A stretch of DNA of 64,000 bases from Flavobacteriales bacterium. GTDB lineage: Bacteria > Bacteroidota > Bacteroidia > UBA10329. How positions within the stretch are numbered: the first letter of the stretch is position 1; every line of letters begins with the position of its first letter. Both the position numbers and the translations under genes were made by a program. Where the stretch lies: assembly GCA_016124845.1 (NCBI GenBank), contig WGMW01000015.1, forward strand, positions 62,001 to 126,000, given 5' to 3'. Of this stretch, positions 56,353-64,000 are shown piece by piece. Below the pieces are notes generated by a model. It was not told the DNA's origin, did not search any database, and saw only the letters and a program-made list of their open reading frames with translations.

Positions 56353-57223
56353 CCACGCTGTCCTTACGGATTTGAGAAAGTTGCTCAGCGATCAATCCAA
56401 GGAAGAAAAACAACAGCCCTGTGGTGAAACCGAGCATGGCACCTGTACTTACACCGCGGCCTCGCAACGCAATTGGAATTCCCCAGGTCAGCGCAGCTAC
56501 AATACTGAGAATGGCAATTGGGAAGAACACGCGCATGGGGTTAAAGAGAATAACGATGTTCAGGATCTCTTTTACCGTATCGATGGCCGTAAGCGTGCTG
56601 ATGGTACTTACGCCCGCGGTCCTTGGTTTGATGTTGATCGGAGTTTCGAGAACCAGATGCCGTTTGCTGATGAACACCATGGCAATGATGTCGCTGTAGG
56701 CCATGTGATCGGGACACAGACGGATGTAGCGTTTGGCCATTTCCGCATTGTAGATCTTCATGCCCGAGTTGATGTCCTCAATGTGAATTGGCAACAGGAT
56801 CTTCGCAAACGAACGGATCAACCATTTTCCGAGACCTCTATATAAGGATGCATTTTTGTGCGCCATGCGACTGCCCACGATCATGTCCGCATCGGTCTCG
56901 ATGATCTGTTTGTGCAGCGCCAACACATCATTCAGGTCGTGCTGTCCGTCTGCATCAATGGTGATCACATATTTGGTTGTGGCATTGCGAACTCCCGTTT
57001 TTATGGCACCGCCATAACCCCGGTTCACTTTATGTGAGAAGAACTGGAACCGTTCCGCGCCTTGGTGCGCTTTCAACACCTCCAACGTTCCATCCTTCGA
57101 ACCATCATTCACAATAATGAGCTGCAACCCGTTTGTTTGGACGAACTCCAAAAGCTCAGGGAGCAGCACCTTCAGCGAGTCTTCCTCGTTGTAGGCAGGT
57201 ATGATGATGGAAAGGTCGTTCAT
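56345..57223 (-). CDS. GT2 glycosyltransferase (polyprenyl-phosphate sugar synthase-like)
   Basis: A 292-residue GT-A enzyme: LSIIIPAYNEEDSLKVLL at the N-terminus, the metal-site DAD in YVITIDADGQHD, a catalytic-type region near HMAYSDIIAMVF, and two C-terminal membrane helices (about 228-247 and 259-280). The order matches dolichol-/undecaprenyl-phosphate sugar synthases (DPM1-like, GtrB-like). It could make the donor used by the GT-C pair nearby; that link is inferred. Confidence 0.93.
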   Translation of the reverse strand: MNDLSIIIPAYNEEDSLKVLLPELLEFVQTNGLQLIIVNDGSKDGTLEVLKAHQGAERFQFFSHKVNRGYGGAIKTGVRNATTKYVITIDADGQHDLNDVLALHKQIIETDADMIVGSRMAHKNASLYRGLGKWLIRSFAKILLPIHIEDINSGMKIYNAEMAKRYIRLCPDHMAYSDIIAMVFISKRHLVLETPINIKPRTAGVSTISTLTAIDTVKEILNIVILFNPMRVFFPIAILSIVAALTWGIPIALRGRGVSTGAMLGFTTGLLFFFLGLIAEQLSQIRKDSVDE

Positions 57224-57437
57224 CGATCAGCTTTCAGTTCAAAGGTCTCTTACTTGAGTTCAGTTCATTTTGTTCCGAAGCAATAAATGTAGTCTTCGTT
57301 GCAATATTCATAAAAGAATACGTTTCTCACCTGCGGAGGGTATGAAAAAGTGGAGTTCAATGAGCATATTCGCGTTCCCAAAATCGGGGGTTTGTCGGGC
57401 AAAATCGCCCCTTCGGATAAAAACTCAGATTATCACG

Positions 57438-57466
57438 TTGCACTTATTGGCAAATCCCTATCTTTA
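57438..57466 (+). promoter_or_regulatory. promoter of recQ
   Basis: TTG at 57438-57440 and TATCTTTA at 57459-57466 are spaced by 18 nt, a good Bacteroidota layout with one mismatch in the -7 box. The remaining part of the 57224-57488 gap shows nothing else. Confidence 0.5.
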
Positions 57467-57488
57467 AGAGGAATACAAGGGAAATTGA

Positions 57489-59696
57489 ATGGAAATAGAA
57501 GTAGGATCGGATCTTAAAGAAGCGCTGAAAAAGCACTTCGGGTTTAACAAATTCAAAGGAGAACAGGAAAGCATTATCCGTAGTGTTCTCGATGGTAACG
57601 ATACGTTTGTGATCATGCCAACCGGTGGCGGCAAATCGCTGTGCTACCAGTTGCCCGCATTGCTTTCGGATGGCACGGCCATCATCGTCTCTCCGCTTAT
57701 CGCGTTGATGAAGAATCAGGTCGATTCCATCCGCAGTTTCGGGGCAGATGATGGCATTGCGCACTTCCTCAACTCATCGCTCAACAAAGGTGAGGCTGAC
57801 CGTGTGCGAACCGACATCAAAGAAGGTAGAACGAAGCTGCTTTACGTGGCACCCGAATCATTGAACAAGCAGGAGAACATTGATTTCTTCAAGGATGTGA
57901 AGATCTCTATGGTGGCCATTGATGAAGCACATTGCATCTCGGAGTGGGGGCATGACTTCCGCCCTGAATACCGCAGGCTACGCCCGATGATTGAGTCGAT
58001 CGGAAGCGTGCCGGTCATGGCATTGACCGCCACGGCTACGCCAAAGGTGCAGCAGGACATTCAGAAGAATCTGGGAATGACCGATGCGAATGTCTTCAAG
58101 TCGTCCTTCAATCGCGAGAATCTCTATTACGAGATCCGTCCGAAGACGAAGAACGTGGCGCGCGACATGATCAAGTTCATCAAGCAGCATCCTGGTAAAT
58201 CGGGGATCGTGTACTGCCTCAGCCGCAAGAAGGTGGAGGAAATGGCCGAAACGCTGCAAGTGAACGGCATCAAGGCGTTGCCTTACCACGCAGGATTGGA
58301 TGCGGCCACACGCGCCAAGCATCAGGATGCATTTCTGATGGAAGATGCCGATGTGATCTGCGCTACCATTGCTTTCGGAATGGGAATTGACAAACCAGAC
58401 GTTCGGTTCGTCATTCATCATGATATTCCGAAGAGTTTGGAAGGATATTATCAGGAAACAGGCCGTGCCGGCCGTGACGGTGGCGAAGGAAACTGCATCG
58501 CGTTCTACAGCTATGACGACATCATCAAACTGGAGAAGTTCATGCAGGGCAAACCCATCTCCGAGCAGGAAATTGGCAAGCAACTGCTTTCGGAGGTGGT
58601 GACCTACGTGGAGACCTCCGTGTGCCGAAGAAAGTTCATCCTCCATTATTTCGGTGAGGAGTTTGATGCCAAGCAATGCGATGACCATTGCGACAACTGC
58701 AAGCATCCGAAAAAGCAGGAGGAGGCCAAGGACGAAATGGTCATGGTGCTTCAGACCGTACTCGACATCAAAGAGAAATTCAAGATCAAGCATGTAGTGA
58801 ACATCATGCTCGGTGTCAATTCCAGCCAGATCAAATCATACAAGCACGATACGCTCGAAACATTCGGGGCTGGGGCAGAGCAGGGCGAGCGTTACTGGCA
58901 GTCGCTGGTGCGGCAGGCCATCATCAACGGTTTCCTTTCCAAGGACATTGAGAACTACGGGTTGCTGAAAATGACCGATGCAGGCCACGCGTTCCTTGCC
59001 AAGCCGACCTCGTTCATGATGACCATTGATCACGATTATGAGACGGCCACAGAAGAGGAGGAATCCATGCCTGTGGGAAATATGAAGGGCGGTGGCGCGG
59101 CAGACGATGTGCTGCTCAAGATGCTGAAAGACCTCCGTAAGGACATTTCGAAGGAAGAAGGACTGCCTCCGTTCGTCATTTTCCAAGACCCATCGTTGGA
59201 AGACATGGCGTTCCGCTATCCGATAACCATGGATGAGCTGAAGGACATCACCGGTGTGGGTGCCGGAAAGGCCAAGAAATACGGGGAACCGTTCTTGGAA
59301 CTCATTCAGGAGTATGTGGAGGAGAACGAGATAGAGCGCGAGCAGGACATGGTGGTGAAGACCGTGGTCAACAAGTCGAGCAATAAGGTGTACATCATCC
59401 AAAGCATCGACCGCAAACTGGATCTGGAGGATATTGCCGATGCCAAAGGACTGAGCATGGACGACCTGCTGACCGAGATCGAGCATATCGTGAGTTCGGG
59501 CACCAAGGTGAACATCGACTATTACATTGATGAGGCCGTGGATGAGGACAAGCAGGACGAGATCTACGAGTACTTTCAGGAAGAGGCCGAGACCGACAGC
59601 ATTGAGGAGGCCTTGGCCGAACTTGGCGAGGACGACTACACCGAAGAGGAGATTCGTTTGGTACGCATCAAGTTCATTTCCGAGTTCGGGCATTGA
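57489..59696 (+). CDS. recQ: ATP-dependent DNA helicase RecQ
   Basis: RecQ unwinds DNA 3' to 5' in recombination and repair. The 735-residue protein has Walker A PTGGGKS, the DEAH box in AIDEAHCISEWGHDFRPEYRRL, helicase motif LTATATPKV, the QETGRAGRDGG motif, a four-cysteine zinc site (CRRKFILHYFGEEFDAKQCDDHCDNC) and an HRDC domain (about 540-612). A C-terminal acidic region follows (about 613-735: LLTEIEHIVSSGTKVNIDYYIDEAVDED), which is a common extra in Bacteroidota RecQ. The stop lies at the edge of a repeat cluster. Confidence 0.96.
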   Translation: MEIEVGSDLKEALKKHFGFNKFKGEQESIIRSVLDGNDTFVIMPTGGGKSLCYQLPALLSDGTAIIVSPLIALMKNQVDSIRSFGADDGIAHFLNSSLNKGEADRVRTDIKEGRTKLLYVAPESLNKQENIDFFKDVKISMVAIDEAHCISEWGHDFRPEYRRLRPMIESIGSVPVMALTATATPKVQQDIQKNLGMTDANVFKSSFNRENLYYEIRPKTKNVARDMIKFIKQHPGKSGIVYCLSRKKVEEMAETLQVNGIKALPYHAGLDAATRAKHQDAFLMEDADVICATIAFGMGIDKPDVRFVIHHDIPKSLEGYYQETGRAGRDGGEGNCIAFYSYDDIIKLEKFMQGKPISEQEIGKQLLSEVVTYVETSVCRRKFILHYFGEEFDAKQCDDHCDNCKHPKKQEEAKDEMVMVLQTVLDIKEKFKIKHVVNIMLGVNSSQIKSYKHDTLETFGAGAEQGERYWQSLVRQAIINGFLSKDIENYGLLKMTDAGHAFLAKPTSFMMTIDHDYETATEEEESMPVGNMKGGGAADDVLLKMLKDLRKDISKEEGLPPFVIFQDPSLEDMAFRYPITMDELKDITGVGAGKAKKYGEPFLELIQEYVEENEIEREQDMVVKTVVNKSSNKVYIIQSIDRKLDLEDIADAKGLSMDDLLTEIEHIVSSGTKVNIDYYIDEAVDEDKQDEIYEYFQEEAETDSIEEALAELGEDDYTEEEIRLVRIKFISEFGH

Positions 59697-59697
59697 G

Positions 59698-59780
59698 TTC
59701 TCGATACGCTTCGCACTCGAACTGACCAACCGCGCCAGTCACTTCGAGTGATTTCGAAGAATGAGAAATCGTATCGAGAA
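59698..59780. repeat. palindromic repeat copy A
   Basis: Outer arms TTCTCGATAC (59698-59707) and GTATCGAGAA (59771-59780), inner arms CACTCGAACTGAC and GTCACTTCGAGTG. The repeat starts two bases after the recQ stop codon. Copies B (59798) and C (60227) share both arm pairs. Confidence 0.95.
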
Positions 59781-59797
59781 GTCATTCCACGCCACAG

Positions 59798-59889
59798 TTC
59801 TCGATACACGCTCGTTCCTCGCGCACTCGAACTGACGCTTGCGTTTGTCACTTCGAGTGATCTTGACGAAGGAAAGATCGTATCGAGAA
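59798..59889. repeat. palindromic repeat copy B
   Basis: Same arms as copy A (59798-59807 and 59880-59889), exactly 100 nt after copy A, with a diverged interior (ACACGCTCGTTCCTCGCG). It ends 27 nt before the GIY-YIG start. Confidence 0.95.
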
Positions 59890-59916
59890 GTCCCGCAAGT
59901 AATCTATCTTCCAACC

Positions 59917-60207
59917 ATGAAGACCATGTTCGTATATCTGCTGCGATGCAGCGATGGAACGTATTACACGGGCGTTACAAACGATGTGGATCGCAGATTA
60001 AACGAACATCAGAACGGACAAAATCCAAATGCATACACATTTCGGAGACGACCAGTTGAGTTGGTGTATGTGCAGATGTTTCTCGACCCCATGAATGCGA
60101 TTGAGTTTGAGAAGCGATTGAAGAAGTGGTCGAAAGCCAAGAAGGAAGCGTTGATAAACGGTGAATTCAATGAATTGCCAAAGCTTTCCAAGAAAAAGTT
60201 CCGTTAG
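59917..60207 (+). CDS. GIY-YIG nuclease-domain protein (UPF0213-like) flanked by repeats
   Basis: A 96-residue single-domain GIY-YIG protein: FVYLLRCSDGTYYTGVT (the GIY-YIG Tyr pair), NDVDRRLNEHQNG with the catalytic-type Arg, FLDPMNAIEFEKRLKKWSKAKKEALI. The Glu of EFEKRLKKWSKAKK fits the metal-binding Glu of the family. ATG 59917 is preferred: upstream frame extension would run through repeat copy B. Family relatives are small DNA nucleases of unproven role. Here it has repeats A and B on one side and C on the other. Confidence 0.9.
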   Translation: MKTMFVYLLRCSDGTYYTGVTNDVDRRLNEHQNGQNPNAYTFRRRPVELVYVQMFLDPMNAIEFEKRLKKWSKAKKEALINGEFNELPKLSKKKFR

Positions 60208-60226
60208 CTTTTTTGCCTACACACGG

Positions 60227-60313
60227 TTCTCGATACGCTTCGCACTCGAACTGACCAACCGCGCCAGTCACTTCGAGTGATTTTTTGACGAAGGAGAAAA
60301 ATTGTATCGAGAA
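60227..60313. repeat. palindromic repeat copy C
   Basis: Arms TTCTCGATAC (60227-60236) and GTATCGAGAA (60304-60313). From the left arm through the inner palindrome it is nearly identical to copy A. It lies between the GIY-YIG gene and the convergent T9SS cargo gene. Confidence 0.95.
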
Positions 60314-60325
60314 GTGGTAGAAGAG

Positions 60326-61777
60326 TTACTCCTTAATCACCTTCACCGAAAAGCTGCGGCCCTTTTCATCACAGCCTTGGAGAATATACAGGCCGCTCGG
60401 CCAACTGGAAACATCAATGCGCAGCCGCTCCGATTCTGAAAAGGAGGGGCTGGAGGAGGTCATAAGCCTTCCATTCACATCAAAAACCGTCATTTCGAGC
60501 GAAGCCGAGAAATCTGCCTTTTCAATATTCAGCACATCATTCACAGGGTTGGGCCACACATCTACCATCACGATCTTTTCCTCTTCCTCAATGCCTACCG
60601 TGCAGTTGGGGTACGGGCAGCCGATGCTATCCACCTTCAATAGCCAGGCATCCTGCGAGTTATTATCCAAATTGATGGCCTGACCGCTCAACAGAAAACC
60701 ACCATCATCCGTGGCAAGAACACCATAGAAAAGGTCGGTGTATTGGTTATGATTGTATTTCCGCTGCCATAGTAGATTGCCTTCGCTGTCTGTTTTCAAA
60801 AGCCAGCCTGCATTTCCTTCACCTGAGTTATCAGTTACGCCTGTTCCAACAAATGAGCCTTCTTCCAGTTCAAGGATTTGGTTGATTTCAGTTGCATCAC
60901 TTCCTGGGTAGAGATACTCTTCCTGCCAAATTATAGTACCACTGCCATTTACTTTGATCAGCTTTCCTTTATCGACACCATCAATGATCTGTGCACCAGC
61001 TAAGAGGTAATTTCCATCAGAAAGTCGAATAATGTCGGTGCCAGTTTCCATATTCGAGGTTCCATACGTTTTATGCCATATCTCATCACCTTGCGGGTCG
61101 GTTTTGACCAGATAGAAATCCCGCTGTCCGTGACCATAACTTCGGGTCCAGCCGAGAAGGAAGAAATCACCGTTGGGCAGTTCAAGCAGGTCATAGGCTG
61201 CTTCCCAGTTTCCACCACCATAAAACTTCCGCCATTGTTCTGTACCAGAAGAGTCGGTCCTTATGAACATGTTATTTGCCGAATTGCCACTCGTATCTGC
61301 AGCTTGAGCATACATGGCATAACCACCATCAGCACATTGAATCCCAGCAATTCCGAAATCATCTCCATCTCGCGGGTATTCCACAGTCCATATGGCTTCG
61401 CCTATATCATTGAATCTGATCAGCTGTAAATTCTGGCCTACTCCACTTGTGTCTTCAATGGAATTGAAAAATACGTACCCACTATCGGGATGCGTGATCA
61501 AGGTTCCAGCCCTCATGCTTCTTGCCCTTGGGTTAAAAACATTTGTGAGGAGTTCATTTCCTTCTTGATCCATTCGAACGAAGTATAATACTGCCGTATC
61601 AGCATATACATCTCTTGATCTTGCCACAAACACCAGATTTCCTTCGTTTGAAACCGCGTTCAGTAGTATTTCTGTTTGGTGATCGTAGTCAAACAGCTTG
61701 TCAAAATAGATCGGTTGCGCCCAACCACCCAGCGCGGTCAGTAGAAACGGAAGAAGGAACAGCAGCCGTTGAAACAT
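60326..61777 (-). CDS. secreted repeat protein with T9SS type A sorting domain
   Basis: A 483-residue protein with a signal peptide (MFQRLLFLLPFLLTALGGWAQ). Seven or more propeller-like repeats follow, with the pattern GGY...KTDxxGDEIWHKTYG (for example FYLVKTDPQGDEIWHKTYG, WLLKTDSEGNLLWQRKYN). The type A sorting domain is at the C-terminus (VWPNPVNDVLNIE ... VFDVNGRLM ... WPSGLYILQG ... FSVKVIKE). It is a probable T9SS cargo. The C-terminal side faces repeat copy C. Confidence 0.9.
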   Translation of the reverse strand: MFQRLLFLLPFLLTALGGWAQPIYFDKLFDYDHQTEILLNAVSNEGNLVFVARSRDVYADTAVLYFVRMDQEGNELLTNVFNPRARSMRAGTLITHPDSGYVFFNSIEDTSGVGQNLQLIRFNDIGEAIWTVEYPRDGDDFGIAGIQCADGGYAMYAQAADTSGNSANNMFIRTDSSGTEQWRKFYGGGNWEAAYDLLELPNGDFFLLGWTRSYGHGQRDFYLVKTDPQGDEIWHKTYGTSNMETGTDIIRLSDGNYLLAGAQIIDGVDKGKLIKVNGSGTIIWQEEYLYPGSDATEINQILELEEGSFVGTGVTDNSGEGNAGWLLKTDSEGNLLWQRKYNHNQYTDLFYGVLATDDGGFLLSGQAINLDNNSQDAWLLKVDSIGCPYPNCTVGIEEEEKIVMVDVWPNPVNDVLNIEKADFSASLEMTVFDVNGRLMTSSSPSFSESERLRIDVSSWPSGLYILQGCDEKGRSFSVKVIKE

Positions 61778-61874
61778 CGCCCTAAGTTAACCAACGGTGT
61801 TATGTGTTGTCAACTTTCTGGGAGCTGATGGCCGTTTCTGTTGCGTGGTTTTCATTTTCCGATCTCCGATTCAG

Positions 61875-61882
61875 TAGCTTTG
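61875..61882 (+). promoter_or_regulatory. promoter of ctaA (TAGCTTTG)
   Basis: TAGCTTTG is a perfect -7 element and only 5 nt separate it from ATG 61888, so the mRNA would begin at or very near the start codon. Confidence 0.6.
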
Positions 61883-61887
61883 CGCCC

Positions 61888-62956
61888 ATGGGAATCAGCG
61901 AAACGCGCAGAAAACAGAACCGCTTCAGAAGCCTGCTGAAGATTTCCATCTTTCTTACCTACTTGGTCATTTTGGCTGGTAGCGTGGTGCGCATGACGGG
62001 GTCGGGCATGGGCTGTCCCGACTGGCCCAAGTGCTTCGGCAGCGTTATTCCGCCCACCGACATCAGCCAACTTCCCGAAGGCTACGAGCAACATTATATT
62101 GAGGTGCGCAAGGCCAAGAACCAGAAATTGGCCAAGATGCTGCGCCCACTCGGTTTTGATGAACTGGCCACGCAGATAAGCGAAGACCCGAGCGTGTATG
62201 AGGAAACGCAGTTCGTGTGGGAGAAGACCTGGACGGAATACGTGAACCGACTGGCTGGCGCGTCTTTGGGAATTGCGCTGCTGGCCTCTTTTTTCGCTTC
62301 GCTCATCTACTGGAAGAAGCGGAGAAAGATTCCATTGCTGGTGCTGGGCGTTATCGTTATCACGGGTTTTCAGGGCTGGATGGGCTCGGTGGTGGTCAGT
62401 ACTAATCTGCTGCCAGGCGTGCTGACGGCACACATGGTTTTGGCCTTTGCGCTCATCGCGGGGCTGATGTATCTCTACGTGAAAACCGCTCCAGGAATCC
62501 GCACATCCACCAGTTTCAATATCGATAATACCATGCGGTATGCCTTGGGCGTGCTCATCGTCATTACGTTGGTGCAGGTGTTTTTGGGCACGCAGGTGCG
62601 CCAACAGATGGACGTCATTTCCAAGAGTTTCAACCTTCAGCACCGCGAACTGTGGGTAGCTGCGCTGAACTGGGTTTTCAAGGTGCATCGCTCATTCTCG
62701 CTGCTGTTGGTGTTCGGCAATGCGTGGCTCTGCTACCAGATATACAAGTACCTGAACCATTATTTCGCGGTGTTCCGCGCCAGCATCTACCTGGCTGTTT
62801 TTGTCAGTATCACCACCATTTCGGGCATCATTATGGCCTACTTGGATGTGCCAGCGTGGGCGCAACCATTACACTTGCTATTGTCCTGTATGATATTCGG
62901 GGTGCAGGTTTATCTGTTTGTGGCGTTGGGCCGCAAAACGCGTATTCAGACGGTGG

Positions 62957-62982
<26 letters not shown>
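61888..62982 (+). CDS. ctaA: heme A synthase (CtaA / COX15)
   Basis: CtaA oxidises heme O to heme A for cytochrome oxidase. The 364-residue protein from ATG 61888 has about eight helices with the first-half signature LAGSVVRMTGSGMGCPDWPKCFG, then WTEYVNRLAGASLG, the central GFQGWMGSVVVSTNLLPGVLTAHMVLAF with its heme-ligand His, and QHRELWVAALNWVFKVHRSFSLLLVFG. The 3' end overlaps the convergent gldD by 26 nt. The in-frame ATG at 61804 lies before the promoter and adds a non-conserved stretch. Confidence 0.95.

Positions 62983-64000
<1,018 letters not shown>

Overview
The window looks like chromosome of a Bacteroidota bacterium, most likely an uncultured or little-studied member of the Flavobacteriales. 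The evidence is the mix of type IX secretion (T9SS) genes (PorU2-like C25 peptidase, PorV2-like protein, GldD, GldE), secreted proteins with T9SS type A or CHU_C-type C-terminal sorting domains, the block miaB / sigma-54 regulator / lptE / secG / groES / groL, DUF5686 and carboxypeptidase-regulatory-domain proteins, and several good matches to the Bacteroidota promoter (TTG near -33, TAnnTTTG near -7). No rRNA, tRNA, CRISPR array, prophage or complete insertion sequence was found.

Layout. 1-4474: two tandem giant adhesin-like secreted proteins. 4549-11897: a housekeeping block of miaB, a zeta-toxin-like kinase with a 60-residue partner ORF (apparently inserted), a sigma-54 activator, lptE, a TPR-like acidic protein, secG, groES and groL. 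12120-15461: two convergent, related secreted proteins of unknown function. 15462-16940: an AT-rich accessory stretch with two small ORFs that share flanking sequences, like gene cassettes. 16941-21424: an imelysin / di-heme oxidoreductase / imelysin operon and a NarL-type response regulator with a pair of NarL-like dyads between them. 21495-26540: DsbD, a queuosine-precursor transporter, and a lemA-TPM-TPM operon. 26684-29216: tilS and pabB. 29404-35460: a T9SS cargo protein, hemH, lpd and a carboxypeptidase-regulatory-domain protein. 35461-36300: a gene-poor stretch with 21-bp tandem repeats and several palindromic repeats. 36301-42542: porU2 and porV2. 42703-50478: acyltransferase, TPR protein, pssA, purS, an LptB ATPase with an unusual zinc-ribbon extension, a DUF5686 protein and tatC. 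50554-57223: an envelope glycosylation-like cluster (flippase/LPG-synthase-like protein, two tandem GT-C/TPR proteins, sulfotransferase, GT2). 57489-64000: recQ, a GIY-YIG nuclease gene bracketed by three copies of one palindromic repeat, a T9SS cargo protein, ctaA, gldD and partial gldE.

How the genes work together. Much of the window serves the cell envelope. SecG and TatC export proteins across the inner membrane, LptB and LptE belong to the LPS transport chain, and DsbD supplies reductant to the periplasm. PorU2/PorV2 and GldD/GldE belong to T9SS and gliding, and the CHU_C and type A CTD proteins are probable T9SS clients. The GT2 plus GT-C cluster could make and use a polyprenyl-linked sugar donor for surface glycosylation. 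Iron and heme form a second theme (imelysins, di-heme protein, hemH, ctaA).

The most unusual signals are the GIY-YIG gene flanked by repeats, the cassette-like small ORFs at 15.7-16.9 kb, the LptB zinc-ribbon fusion, the NarL-like double operator in front of the imelysin operon, the heptad-repeat ORF at 35.5 kb, and the toxin-like pair inside the miaB-groL block. All functional calls come from reading the sequence only; no database search was run.
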